Part shown: piece by piece, positions 45,512-55,342 of the stretch | How the letters are laid out: each line of letters begins with the position of its first letter | How positions within the stretch are numbered: position 1 is the first letter of the stretch | From: CAVZMO01 sp963776195 | GTDB taxonomy: Bacteria > Nitrospirota > Thermodesulfovibrionia > Thermodesulfovibrionales > SM23-35 | DNA length: 64,000 bases | NCBI GenBank assembly: GCA_963776195.1 | Contig: CAVZMO010000025.1 | Coordinates: forward strand, 1 to 64,000 | Reading direction: 5' to 3' | Made by a program: the position numbers and the translations under genes | The notes under the pieces: generated by a model | Seen by the model: only the letters and a program-made list of their open reading frames with translations | What the model was told of the DNA's origin: nothing | The model's database searches: none

Positions 45512-45649
45512 ATGGCAACAAAGCCTGGAGAGAAATACAAGTGTAATATCTGCGGGAACGAAGTGGTCGTCACGAATGCCGGTCAGGGAGAACTTGTCTG
45601 CTGCGGGCAGCCGATGGTGACTATTGGTGAAGGATTCGAATGCAAGTGA
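45512..45649 (+). CDS. Desulforedoxin-like domain protein
   Basis: 45 aa with AAGGAG before the ATG. Four Cys (CNICG and LVCCGQPM) form the desulforedoxin Fe(SCys)4 site. It could be a free electron carrier for the flavodiiron protein 51 bp downstream. Confidence 0.85.
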   Translation: MATKPGEKYKCNICGNEVVVTNAGQGELVCCGQPMVTIGEGFECK

Positions 45650-45700
45650 AGTGCGCATGATATCCGCAAAAAGCACATTGAATGAGAGGAAGGCAATACT

Positions 45701-46918
45701 ATGAAAGCTATCGAGATTAAACCTGATATTTACTGGGTCGGCGTGATCGACTGGGCTATAAGAGATTTCCACGGATATGTCACTCCGAATGGGACAACTT
45801 ACAACAACTACCTCATCCTTGATGAGCAGATAACCCTTCTCGATACCGTCAAACACGATTTTTCCGAGATTGCTATTGAGAATATTAAGAGCCTTGTAGA
45901 CCCTTCAAAGATCAAAAACATTGTGATAAACCATATCGAGAATGATCATTCGACAAGCCTCGGGGATATCATGCATCTTGCGCCGAATGCTACGATTTAT
46001 ATAAGTGATAAGGGGAAAAAAGGTCTTGACAGGTTTTTCGATACATCGAAATGGAATATGAAGGTCGTAAAAACCGGCGATGCCCTGAACATCGGAATGA
46101 GGACCCTCCTCTTTTTGGAGACGCCGATGCTCCACTGGCCCGACTCGATAATGACGTATGTAAAAGAAGACAAACTCCTCATCAGCCAGGATGCCTTCGG
46201 ACAACACTATGCATCGGCAGCGCGGTTTGACGACGAATTCCTCACCTGCTATTCCGTATCTGAACTTGAGGACGCAGTGAAAGATTATTATGCGAACATT
46301 CTCATGCCCTTCGGCGTCTTAATCAAAAACAAGATTGCAGAGATCCGGAAACTGGGGCTTGAGATAGACATGATCGCCCCTGACCACGGGATCATATGGA
46401 GGAAGGACCCTTCGAGGATCATCAACATGTACCTCGATATGGCGAACGGAAAGACCGACCTCAGGGTTGTCATAATATATGATACGATGTGGAAGAGCAC
46501 GGAGCAGATGACCGTGCCGATCATGCAGGGGATAAAAGACGAAGGCATCGATGTCAGAGTGATAAAACTGCGGGCGTCGCCGGCGAGTATGGGGGTGAAG
46601 GAGTTCTGGACGGCACGGGGATGTCTTGTCGGTTCCCCGACCCTGAATAATTCTATGTTTCCGCCCATCGCAGAATTTCTGACGTATTTGCGCGGGCTCA
46701 AACCGAAGAACCGCATTGTAGGAGCCTTCGGCAGTTATGGATGGGGCGGTGGAGCTGTAAGAGATATTTACGAGGAGTTCAAAAGAATAGGGCTTGAAAC
46801 GGTGGAACCGGGAATACAGGTTCTCTATAAGCCCTCCTCAGAAGATCAAAAGCATTGCTACGAGTTTGGAAGAGAATTTGCAGATAGGGTCAAGGCATAT
46901 CACAAGAAATTTGAATAA
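45701..46918 (+). CDS. Flavodiiron protein (oxygen/nitric oxide reductase)
   Basis: 405 aa. Metallo-beta-lactamase half with the diiron HxExDH motif (NHIENDHST), then a flavodoxin half (VVIIYDTMWKSTEQM, VGSPTLNN, GAFGSYGWGGGA). Reduces oxygen or NO; expected to take electrons from a rubredoxin-like partner (desulforedoxin upstream). Confidence 0.95.
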   Translation: MKAIEIKPDIYWVGVIDWAIRDFHGYVTPNGTTYNNYLILDEQITLLDTVKHDFSEIAIENIKSLVDPSKIKNIVINHIENDHSTSLGDIMHLAPNATIYISDKGKKGLDRFFDTSKWNMKVVKTGDALNIGMRTLLFLETPMLHWPDSIMTYVKEDKLLISQDAFGQHYASAARFDDEFLTCYSVSELEDAVKDYYANILMPFGVLIKNKIAEIRKLGLEIDMIAPDHGIIWRKDPSRIINMYLDMANGKTDLRVVIIYDTMWKSTEQMTVPIMQGIKDEGIDVRVIKLRASPASMGVKEFWTARGCLVGSPTLNNSMFPPIAEFLTYLRGLKPKNRIVGAFGSYGWGGGAVRDIYEEFKRIGLETVEPGIQVLYKPSSEDQKHCYEFGREFADRVKAYHKKFE

Positions 46919-46966
46919 AGAACCGATCAATGATACTTTTATAGATATAAATGAAGGAGGTGCAAT

Positions 46967-47287
46967 ATGCCGGAGTTACCGGGGCATTACGTAGATCTAC
47001 GGAAAAGGTTTAAAGGGTTCATGAGGGCGGTTGATAACCTCGGAAAAGCAGCAAGCGCCTCAGGTCCCGTCGATGAGAAGACCTCGCAGCTCATACAACT
47101 GGCAGCGGCTGCCGCCATAAGATCGGAGGGCGCGGTCCATTCTCATACGAGACGGGCGTTGAGGGCAGGGGCTAAAGTCGAGGATATACATCACGCGATA
47201 ATCCTTCTCACGAGTACCATCGGATTTCCGGCGGTATCGGCTGCGTTGAGCTGGGTTGATGACGTTATGAGAAAGCATCAATCGTGA
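46967..47287 (+). CDS. Carboxymuconolactone decarboxylase (AhpD-like) family protein
   Basis: 106 aa. CMD fold segments TSQLIQLAAAAAIRSEGAV and EDIHHAIILLTSTIGFPAV. The redox CxxC typical of AhpD is absent (AVHSHTRRAL), so it is a CMD-family member of unknown activity. Confidence 0.8.
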   Translation: MPELPGHYVDLRKRFKGFMRAVDNLGKAASASGPVDEKTSQLIQLAAAAAIRSEGAVHSHTRRALRAGAKVEDIHHAIILLTSTIGFPAVSAALSWVDDVMRKHQS

Positions 47288-47312
47288 AGAGCACAGGGGA
47301 AATGCCTAAGCT

Positions 47313-47984
47313 ATGACCATAGAAACAATTCTCCTCATCCTTGAATCTGTTCTTCTTGCAGCTACTATGCTTCTTGTCCTTTTCAGCCTTAAGGAGGGCA
47401 GGGGAAGAAGAAACCTCTTATTGGAGGTGGGAAAAGCAACGAAGATACTCACGCGGCAGGAGTATTTTCTCAGCGTTACCGATTCTATGATGGATGCAAA
47501 GCTTGAAGTTGTCGGGGTTATCACGGGAAGACTTCCCTCGGTAGACGATAAGAAGAGGGTAAATGAGATTGTTCATCACATCGAGAAGTTGAAAAAGGAA
47601 GGGATCAAAGCAAGATATCTCGTTCCGAAATTTCATGACAGGCTTCATATAGGCCATCTTTATCAAAAAGCCGGCGCTGAAGTGCGCTACAGTATCTGTG
47701 CCATTGCGAACAACATTCGCTATATCATCGTAGATGACAGAGTAGTGGTAATCGGCATACCCGAAAGCACGGGGGAAACAGAAGCCACGAGGAAAGGCTA
47801 TAGTATCCCTTCAGAAGGCCTCGCCGCAATACTGAAGGACCATTTCTCCAGATGCTGGGAAGAGAGTATGCACTATGAGGACTACCTCAAAGAAATAGTC
47901 AGGCAGACGGGCGCAACACCCGGGCTTCTCGCGAAAGAGCTTCAGATGGATGAGAGAGAAATAGAAAGGCATCTCGCAAAGTAA
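47313..47984 (+). CDS. Membrane-anchored PLD-like/TrmB-like domain protein
   Basis: 223 aa. N-terminal TM (TILLILESVLLAATMLLVLF), then an alpha/beta domain with RYIIVDDRVVVIGIPES, resembling the phospholipase D-like effector half of TrmB-type sensors but without an HKD motif, and a C-terminal segment ELQMDEREIERHLAK like a winged helix. No function can be assigned. Confidence 0.55.
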   Translation: MTIETILLILESVLLAATMLLVLFSLKEGRGRRNLLLEVGKATKILTRQEYFLSVTDSMMDAKLEVVGVITGRLPSVDDKKRVNEIVHHIEKLKKEGIKARYLVPKFHDRLHIGHLYQKAGAEVRYSICAIANNIRYIIVDDRVVVIGIPESTGETEATRKGYSIPSEGLAAILKDHFSRCWEESMHYEDYLKEIVRQTGATPGLLAKELQMDEREIERHLAK

Positions 47985-48035
47985 TGTCGAATCTAACATA
48001 GACTGTTTATTAAGCGAAAATAGGAGGAAGATATT

Positions 48036-48530
48036 ATGTCGAAAGCAGAAAAGGGTCTTCAAGAAGCATTTGCAGGTGAATCACAGGCTAACAGAAAATA
48101 CACGGCCTTTGCAAAAAAAGCCGATTCAGAAGGTTATAAACAGATAGCAAAACTTTTCAGGGCGGCAGCTGAAGCCGAAACAGTGCATGCCTTGAACCAC
48201 CTGAGGGAATTGGGCGCCGTAAAAAGCACAAAGGAAAACCTTGAGTCCGCAGTGGCGGGAGAAACCTATGAGTTTCAGGATATGTATCCACAGATGATCG
48301 CCGATGCACATTCGGAGGGGAATAAGCGCGCTGAGATGTCCTTCACTTATGCAAATTCTGTGGAAAAGATCCATGCAGCCCTTTACAAAAAGGCGCTCGA
48401 AAGCCTCGGGCAAAATGAGGAGATTGATTATTATGTTTGTCAGGTCTGCGGCAACACAGTTGAAGGAGAACCCCCTGATAAATGCCCTATTTGTAACTCT
48501 CTGAAGAAGATGTTTAATAAGGTTGAATAA
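48036..48530 (+). CDS. rbr: Rubrerythrin
   Basis: 164 aa with AGGAGG upstream. Ferritin-like diiron domain (AFAGESQANRKYTAF, AEAETVHALNH, AGETYEFQDMYPQM, EKIHAALY), then a C-terminal rubredoxin domain CQVCGNTV...CPICNSL. Peroxide reductase, part of the stress cluster. Confidence 0.95.
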   Translation: MSKAEKGLQEAFAGESQANRKYTAFAKKADSEGYKQIAKLFRAAAEAETVHALNHLRELGAVKSTKENLESAVAGETYEFQDMYPQMIADAHSEGNKRAEMSFTYANSVEKIHAALYKKALESLGQNEEIDYYVCQVCGNTVEGEPPDKCPICNSLKKMFNKVE

Positions 48531-48624
48531 ACCGGAATGCTGTCGACGGGGGCAGATAATAGTATTTAGTGCACATAGTGGACAAACATTTTGAAAAGAA
48601 TTATGAAAATAATGAGGAGTGCAT

Positions 48625-50325
48625 ATGTGTAGAAAAAGCTTATTGTTTCGCCTCAGCGAACCCGCCGGGGCTGAAGCTGCCTTTGTAAGACATCTGCTCA
48701 CCAGTAAACCCGTATGTTTTCATTCATCGCTATGGCCCTCTTTAAATAGCACATTGCGATTGGTAAAGGTTTTTCTGCATGTGTGCCTGTCATCAAATGC
48801 ACTTTTAAAGCATGTTTCAGCTTTTTTAGCGCTTCTATTTCTGTTCTCCTGTGAGGTAACGTTTGCAGCCGAAGGGAAGGAGGATGTGATGTCATCGGCG
48901 CCACTGAGTCCCCAGACCCAGGCTTGCCTCAGCTGTCACAATATATACACACCCGGGATCGTAAAGGACTGGTTAACGAGCAGACACTCGAAGATAACCC
49001 CTGCCGAAGCCATGGGTAAACCCGCTTTAGAAAAAAGGTTCTCCGCTGAGACTCTCCCCGGCGAATTGAGCTCATACGCGGTAGGCTGTTACGAATGCCA
49101 CAGCAGAAATCCGGAGGTCCACAAAGACAATTTCGAACACATGGGGCATAAAATTAATCTCGTTGTTACGCCCAATGATTGTAAGACCTGCCATCCGATA
49201 GAGGCCAAACAGTTTCTCGGAAGTAAGAAGTCAATGGCTTATAAAAACCTTATGGATAATCCCGTCTATCATACGTTGGTCGATGCTGTGACGGGGTTGA
49301 AGAAGGTTGACAATGAAAAACTTTCGGCGGCAAAGCCCTCGGAAGATACTCTGCGCGAGACATGTCTCGGATGTCACGGCACAAAGATTGAAGTAAAAGG
49401 CATGAAGAATTTGTCTGTAAAAATCGGCACTATTGTAATACCTGACCTAACCAACTGGCCCAATCAGGGGGTGGGGAGGGTAAATCCTGATGGAAGTACA
49501 GGCGCCTGTTCAGCCTGCCATCCGCGCCACGGCTTTCTGATCGAGGTTGCAAGGAAGCCCTATACCTGCAGCCAGTGCCACCATGAACCCGACGTGCCCG
49601 CCTGGGACGTCTACGAAGAGAGCAAACACGGAAACATCTATTCGTCAAAAAGCAGCACCTGGGATTTCACCGGCGTGCCATGGAAGTTAGGAAAAGACTT
49701 TAGAGCGCCAACCTGTTCGGTCTGCCACAACAGCCTCCTCGTATCACCGGACAACAATGTGATTATTGAAAGGTCCCATGACTTCGGCTCCAGGCTGTGG
49801 GTCAGGCTTTTCGGACTCATTTATAGCCATCCTCAGCCAAAGTCAGGCGATACAACGATTATGAAAAACAAAGACGGACTGCCATTGCCGGTGACATTCG
49901 GCGGCGAACCGGCATCGGAGTACCTCATCGATAAATCGGAACAGGAAAAGAGGCGAAATACTATCAGCAGGGTGTGTAACGGTTGTCACGGAACAGATTG
50001 GGTCAGAGGCCATTTTGCGAAACTCGAAAGCACCACTAAGGAAACGGACGAGATGATCCTCGCGGCAACAAAATTTATTGTAAAGGCATGGGAGAAGGGG
50101 ATAGAAGACAAAACAAATCCCTTCGACGAGTCCATGGAGCAGATGTGGGTAAGGCAATGGCTTTTTTATTCCAATTCCATCCGATATGCTTCCGCCATGA
50201 CCGGTGCGCCTGATTATACGGCTTTTAAGAACGGATGGTGGTATCTCAATGAAAATCTGCAGCACATGAAAGACTGGACGGAATTCAAAAGAGAGAAGAA
50301 GCTGGAAAAGAGGGAGAAAGACTAA
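48625..50325 (+). CDS. HAO-like octaheme cytochrome c
   Basis: About 566 aa from the ATG at 48625 with GAGGAG. A hydrophobic export segment (ALLKHVSAFLALLFLF) starts near residue 59, so the first ~58 residues look atypical and the start is uncertain. Eight CxxCH heme motifs are visible: CLSCH, CYECH, CKTCH, CLGCH, CSACH, CSQCH, CSVCH, CNGCH. The block CSACHPRHGFLIEVARKPYT and YEESKHGNIY match hydroxylamine oxidoreductase-family proteins. Likely periplasmic reductive nitrogen-oxide or hydroxylamine chemistry, not necessarily ammonia oxidation. Confidence 0.88.
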   Translation: MCRKSLLFRLSEPAGAEAAFVRHLLTSKPVCFHSSLWPSLNSTLRLVKVFLHVCLSSNALLKHVSAFLALLFLFSCEVTFAAEGKEDVMSSAPLSPQTQACLSCHNIYTPGIVKDWLTSRHSKITPAEAMGKPALEKRFSAETLPGELSSYAVGCYECHSRNPEVHKDNFEHMGHKINLVVTPNDCKTCHPIEAKQFLGSKKSMAYKNLMDNPVYHTLVDAVTGLKKVDNEKLSAAKPSEDTLRETCLGCHGTKIEVKGMKNLSVKIGTIVIPDLTNWPNQGVGRVNPDGSTGACSACHPRHGFLIEVARKPYTCSQCHHEPDVPAWDVYEESKHGNIYSSKSSTWDFTGVPWKLGKDFRAPTCSVCHNSLLVSPDNNVIIERSHDFGSRLWVRLFGLIYSHPQPKSGDTTIMKNKDGLPLPVTFGGEPASEYLIDKSEQEKRRNTISRVCNGCHGTDWVRGHFAKLESTTKETDEMILAATKFIVKAWEKGIEDKTNPFDESMEQMWVRQWLFYSNSIRYASAMTGAPDYTAFKNGWWYLNENLQHMKDWTEFKREKKLEKREKD

Positions 50326-50898
50326 ATGAATATTACAGCCTTTCTCGGAAGCCCGAGGAAAGAAGGCAATACGGAGCTTCTTTTCAATGAGGCGGTCAGA
50401 GGCGTCGAGGAATCGGGCCATAGCATTCAGATCTTCAACCTCAACCTTATGAACATCTCGCCCTGTCAGGACTGCGGAGGGTGCGAGGATACGGGGACCT
50501 GTATATTTGAAGACGATATGGTTCAGATCTATAACGCGATCAGGGGTGCCGACAGGCTTGTCCTTGCATCACCGATCTTCTTCTTTGCCCTGAGTGCACA
50601 GACTAAAATAATGATAGACAGGTGCCAGTGCTTCTGGTGCAAAAAATATCTTCTGAAAAAACCGATCCCCGAAGGCCCTTACGGCAGGAAGGGCCTTTTA
50701 CTGCTGGTAGGCGGCATGAAAAAAGAGATCGGGCTCCAGTGCGCGGAGGCCTCTGCAAAGGCGTTCTTCAGGACGGTCAGCGTCCCCGAACATAAGACAT
50801 TAAGCTATATGGGGGTCGATGCAAAGGGTGCGATTTTAAAAAATCCTTCGGCTTTAAAAGATGCTTACGCTGCGGGGAAAGAATTGGTAAAGGTATAA
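50326..50898 (+). CDS. NADPH-dependent FMN reductase (flavodoxin-like)
   Basis: 190 aa. FMN-binding GSPRKEGNTELLFN, then CQDCGGCEDTGTCIFEDD, a Cys-rich segment typical of iron-sulfur flavoproteins. It starts directly after the cytochrome stop, so they are likely co-translated. Possible electron transfer partner. Confidence 0.88.
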   Translation: MNITAFLGSPRKEGNTELLFNEAVRGVEESGHSIQIFNLNLMNISPCQDCGGCEDTGTCIFEDDMVQIYNAIRGADRLVLASPIFFFALSAQTKIMIDRCQCFWCKKYLLKKPIPEGPYGRKGLLLLVGGMKKEIGLQCAEASAKAFFRTVSVPEHKTLSYMGVDAKGAILKNPSALKDAYAAGKELVKV

Positions 50899-51029
50899 AG
50901 CACACGCTCATCGGGGACACCGGCGATAGAGTTCTCGCGGTTTTCTTTGCCGATAGTCGAATAGTTGAAGACATTCTGAAAATAGAGAGGCAGAGATCGA
51001 GTTAAATAAATTTTCTTACAATGTCTGCA

Positions 51030-51644
51030 TTATTCGGGTAAATAATCCGGGGTAGAGGTTCCTGTTTTTTCTGAAATCTTTTCTTCCAAAATATATTCCA
51101 CAAGCTGTTCAACTCGCCTTGCGAGTTTATCAGGATCGGGATCGGTGGCCTTGTTCATATAATGGGCGGGGGCAAGATTTTCCATCTGCCTTCTCAGGTG
51201 TTCATCCGACTTCTCCGATGAGAAAAAAATGATCGGAACCTTATCGATACCTTGCCGGACCTCAAGGGCCCTTATCGTTCTTGCAGCGGTAAGCCCATCC
51301 ATTACCGGCATGTTCAGGTCTACGATTACTACATCCACAGGTTTTTTCCTGGACCGCAAATTTGAATATGCTGATATCAGCTCCGCCCCGTTTTCAAAGG
51401 ACTCTACAGAAGCCCAATTTTTTTTCTCTTTCAGGATATCTATAATGATCCTTCTGGTGTATTTTGAATCATCGGCCACTAAGGCATAGCCCTTTTCATT
51501 GCTTTTCCTGAGTTCCGACAGCTTCTGGACATCGAGGGTAAAGCCGCAGAAGACGCACCTTACTTCCCTCTTTTCGTTCCTTTCAATAACGCTGACCGGC
51601 ACCTGTTCGTCGCAGCACAGGCAATATTTCGTATCTTCCACCAT
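51030..51644 (-). CDS. Response regulator with N-terminal zinc-ribbon-like segment
   Basis: 204 aa. Four Cys in CLCCDEQVP...CVFCGF, then a receiver: LVADDSKYTRRII, phosphoacceptor Asp in VVIVDLNMPVMDG, IIFFSSEKS, Lys in YMNKATDP. It has no DNA-binding output domain. Confidence 0.88.
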   Translation of the reverse strand: MVEDTKYCLCCDEQVPVSVIERNEKREVRCVFCGFTLDVQKLSELRKSNEKGYALVADDSKYTRRIIIDILKEKKNWASVESFENGAELISAYSNLRSRKKPVDVVIVDLNMPVMDGLTAARTIRALEVRQGIDKVPIIFFSSEKSDEHLRRQMENLAPAHYMNKATDPDPDKLARRVEQLVEYILEEKISEKTGTSTPDYLPE

Positions 51645-51827
51645 TATACGCAGAATTTTATCAATTGCTTTAGTTTATGTCAACACGCCGAATTGCCTCA
51701 TCAAAAATCTATTCGAAAGTGAACGCCTGAAATCAGCGGCGCGGGCAATTTCCATGGCCACAATCAAACCACGGTTATCCCGCGTAGGGAGTTTATGACA
51801 GAAACAGTTACGATGACGTCGTTCTAC

Positions 51828-52742
51828 TTATGAACTTCCTGATAACCTGCGTTTGACCCTCTTCCATCTCCTGTGTATCCAAAGCCATTCTGCTGGGTGT
51901 TCTTTTATATACTCTTCGATAAACCTTGAAAATGTCACCGTATCTTCCTTTATGGCATTTTCGGTATCACTGTTTTTGGATAGCTCAATCTCCGGATATA
52001 TGGTAATCTTATGACCTCTGCCGTCTCTATGGATGAAAGCGGGCAGGACTGCGGCGCCGGTTTTTCTTGCTATGAGGGCCGGCATTTTCGTTGTCCATGC
52101 TCCCCTGCCCAGAAAATCTATTATATATCCTTCATCGGGTATGACCGCCTGGTCCATAAGAAGGCCTATAACTCCGTTTTTCTTCAGCGTTTGCATAATA
52201 GGCTTTAATGCTCCCTTTTTATAAATGACGCTGTTTCCATATCTCTTTCTCACCTTTTCCACAAAATTGTTCAGGTAAGGATTGTTTACAGGCCTTACTA
52301 CGACAGATAGGTCTGAAAGCTTTGTTGCTGCAGCAATCGCAAGGAGCTCCCAGTTCCCGCAGTGTCCCGTTATGAAGAGGACCCCTCTGTTTCCCGCTTT
52401 TGCTGCATGAAAGTTTTCTGCGCCTTCTATAACAACAGAATCTATTAACGGCTTGCCGAGGCCGTAGTAAATTTTGATCACCTCGATGAACGATCTTCCG
52501 AGGTTCTTGAAATTTTCCCTGATGATATTTTCAACGGGTTCTGAAACTTTTATGCCATGAGATAATGCCGCTGATTTCAGGTTCTCTATCGCGATCCTTC
52601 TCCTGCTCTTCCAGAGATAAAAAACGAAAAGGCCGAGTACTTCCCCGGCCTTTAATGACCATCTCAAGGGCAGGACCGCCAACGGCAGAGACAGGGAGAC
52701 AAATACTCCGGCCTCAAGCAGTCGCACCGCTCTACGAGTCAT
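51828..52742 (-). CDS. Lipid A biosynthesis acyltransferase (LpxL/HtrB family)
   Basis: 304 aa. N-terminal TM (FVSLSLPLAVLPLRWSLK), catalytic motif HCGNWELL, then GLLMDQA and PAFIHRDGRGHKIT. Adds secondary acyl chains to Kdo2-lipid IVA at the inner membrane, so the host is Gram-negative. Confidence 0.93.
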   Translation of the reverse strand: MTRRAVRLLEAGVFVSLSLPLAVLPLRWSLKAGEVLGLFVFYLWKSRRRIAIENLKSAALSHGIKVSEPVENIIRENFKNLGRSFIEVIKIYYGLGKPLIDSVVIEGAENFHAAKAGNRGVLFITGHCGNWELLAIAAATKLSDLSVVVRPVNNPYLNNFVEKVRKRYGNSVIYKKGALKPIMQTLKKNGVIGLLMDQAVIPDEGYIIDFLGRGAWTTKMPALIARKTGAAVLPAFIHRDGRGHKITIYPEIELSKNSDTENAIKEDTVTFSRFIEEYIKEHPAEWLWIHRRWKRVKRRLSGSS

Positions 52743-52751
52743 TGTCCTTAT

Positions 52752-55205
52752 TCATTTGTTCTTTTCTTGTTCCTGCTTTTCTTCCTTTTTCTCTTCTTCT
52801 TTTTCTTCTTCCTTTTCCTTTTCCTTTTTCTTTTCGAAGGCTTCCGATATTTCTGTGAGACGGTTTACCGCAAGGTAATTAATAGTGCCCTCCGGATATG
52901 TTCCGTCTTCTTTGATTTCACCAACCTGCTTGCCGGTGAGTATCTCCAATCCTTCATCAACTTTGCTGATAGCACGAATGAAAAACTTTCCGTCTTTCAC
53001 TGCTTCAACCACATCCGTTTTCAGCATCAGATGTTTAGTATTTCTCGCCGGCATAATCACTCCGTGGCTCCCGTCCAGACCTATTATCCTGCACAAATCG
53101 AAAAAGCCTTCTATCTTTTCGTTGATTCCGCCTACGGGCTGAACATCTCCGTTCTGGTCCATAGAACCTGTCACAGCAATACTTTGTTTCAAGGGGACGT
53201 TTGCAATACTGCTCAGGAGCGCATAAAGCTCGGCACAGGTGGCGCTATCGCCTTCAACCATGTCGTAGAGCTGCTCGAACGTGATGGACGCGGACAGACT
53301 GATCGGTTTTTTCGTCGCATATCTGCTTCCGAGGTAATGTGAGATGATGAGTATCGCTTTTTCGTGTATCTTGCCGCTCATCTTCGTTTCCCTCTCTATA
53401 TTCACAACACCGGCCTTGCCGGTATATGTCCTCGCCGTAATCCTCGAAGCTTTTCCGAAACTGTAATCCCCGAGGTCAAGTACGGCGAGCCCGTTTATCT
53501 GTCCCACCTTCTCACCCGCCGTCTCAACGATGATAGTCCCTTCAAGAATCATTTCCCTGAGGCGTTCCTCGATCCTGTTTGTCCTGAACACCTTCTCATC
53601 TATGGCTCTTTGGACATGCACTCCGCTCACGATAGTGCCTCCTGCTTTCGACGACCAGTAACTTGCCTCTCTCAGAATGTCGGCAATATCGCTAAACCGG
53701 GCGGATAATCTGTCCTGATGCTCCGCAAGACGTGAACTGAGTTCCACCACTTTTGCGACACCCGTGCGGTCAAAAGGCAAAAGCTTCTCCTCCTTGCACA
53801 ACGTGGCGATAAAGAAGGCGTATTTCTGAATGTTCTCGTCCGTTCTCTTCATCCTGCTGTCAAAGTCGGCTTTTACTTTAAAAAGTTCCCGATACTCTTG
53901 ATCGAGATTATGAAGGAGATAATAGAGATATGGATCTCCGACGAGGATCACCTTAATATTGAGGGGCATAGGCTCCGGTTTGAGGGTAGTCGTCGACATT
54001 AACCGGTACTGTTCCCAGACATCCTCTATCTTTGCCTCCTTATCCCTGATAGCGCGTTTCAGCGCATCATAAGCAAAAATATTCCTTAAGAGATCGAGCG
54101 CATTGATGACAATATACCCTCCGTTTGCCTTATGCAAAGATCCCGCTTTTATCATGGAAAAATCCGTGATCGCAAAACCGTACTGTATCTTGTGCTCAAT
54201 CCTTCCGAAGAGGTTATAATAGGTCGGGTTGCTTTCGAATATGCAGGGCGCACCCTTGCAATCCTTATTATTCACCAGAACATTTATGATATATCGCGTA
54301 AATGTCGGCTCTGACTTCGGAAGTTTCAGAAAGGCCGGCTGCGGGCCCTGTTCTTCCTGGACCTTAAAATCTTCGAGATGTTCAAGAATGTCCTCTTTGG
54401 CCTCATCGAGATAGGTGCTGATCTTCTCGTGCTCCTTGTATTTGTTCTTTAAGTCATCGATGAGATGACCCACCGCAGAAAGCGCCGCGTCCTTCTCGAG
54501 TCTTGCGATTGCCTCCTTGACCATTTTTCCACTTTCGCGGACGAGGCGCACAACATCATTAAGTTTTTCCTGCAAGACCTTGCCGATCTCGTCTATCTTC
54601 CGCCTTGTCTTCTCATCGGATTGTTCGTACTCCTCTTCCGTCAATGGTTCTCCGGTCTTTTTGATGGGTATGATCATTAATCCACTGACCGTCTTGCGGA
54701 CCGAAAAACCCTTCTGCTCCGCCTCTTCCTCGAGGCTGGTAAAATTTTCCTTTTCTTTCTTCTGGGCCTCCTCTATGATCTTGTTCCTCTGCTTCTCATA
54801 TTCCTTTGATTCGAATACCTTCGGTATCTCGACCTTCAGTATCTTTATAACCTCATCCATATCCTTCTGAAATACGACTGCTTTCCCCGGGTCAAAAGAG
54901 ACCGCTAACGGGACATCGGGGTCTTTAAAATTGTAAACATAGCACCAATCCTTTGGCACAGGCTCACCCATGGCCTTTTGAGACAGAAACGACCTTACCG
55001 TGGTCATCTTGCCGGTACCGTGCTCGCCGAGAATGAATATATTAAACCCTGTACTATCCAGGCTCAGCCCGAAATCGAGGGCATGCAGTGCCCTCTCCTG
55101 GCCTATCGTCTCTTTCAAGTCAGGCAGATCATTCGTTGTATGAAAGGTAAAGATATCAGGATTGCAAAACCTGTAGAGTTCATTGACATTTAATTTTTCA
55201 GGCAT
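52752..55205 (-). CDS. Lon-related AAA+ protease (COG1067)
   Basis: 817 aa. AAA domain with GEHGTGKMTTV, central coiled-coil region, then an S16 protease domain: catalytic Ser in EGDSATCAELYALL and Lys in GGINEKIEGFFDLC. A highly charged Lys-Glu tail (KEKEKEEEKEEEKKEEKQEQ) ends the protein. Role: ATP-dependent proteolysis. It ends 9 bp before the acyltransferase. Confidence 0.92.
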   Translation of the reverse strand: MPEKLNVNELYRFCNPDIFTFHTTNDLPDLKETIGQERALHALDFGLSLDSTGFNIFILGEHGTGKMTTVRSFLSQKAMGEPVPKDWCYVYNFKDPDVPLAVSFDPGKAVVFQKDMDEVIKILKVEIPKVFESKEYEKQRNKIIEEAQKKEKENFTSLEEEAEQKGFSVRKTVSGLMIIPIKKTGEPLTEEEYEQSDEKTRRKIDEIGKVLQEKLNDVVRLVRESGKMVKEAIARLEKDAALSAVGHLIDDLKNKYKEHEKISTYLDEAKEDILEHLEDFKVQEEQGPQPAFLKLPKSEPTFTRYIINVLVNNKDCKGAPCIFESNPTYYNLFGRIEHKIQYGFAITDFSMIKAGSLHKANGGYIVINALDLLRNIFAYDALKRAIRDKEAKIEDVWEQYRLMSTTTLKPEPMPLNIKVILVGDPYLYYLLHNLDQEYRELFKVKADFDSRMKRTDENIQKYAFFIATLCKEEKLLPFDRTGVAKVVELSSRLAEHQDRLSARFSDIADILREASYWSSKAGGTIVSGVHVQRAIDEKVFRTNRIEERLREMILEGTIIVETAGEKVGQINGLAVLDLGDYSFGKASRITARTYTGKAGVVNIERETKMSGKIHEKAILIISHYLGSRYATKKPISLSASITFEQLYDMVEGDSATCAELYALLSSIANVPLKQSIAVTGSMDQNGDVQPVGGINEKIEGFFDLCRIIGLDGSHGVIMPARNTKHLMLKTDVVEAVKDGKFFIRAISKVDEGLEILTGKQVGEIKEDGTYPEGTINYLAVNRLTEISEAFEKKKEKEKEEEKEEEKKEEKQEQEKNK

Positions 55206-55342
55206 GTTTTCCTCCTATTCAGCTTTTTCCAGTTTACAAAGTTTACACATTTTTCAAGTTGGTTGCAACACTAAGAGGAGAAGCTGAAATCGCTTTTGTT
55301 TTACGGCATCAGGTAAGTGTGCGATGAATTAGTATGAGACCT

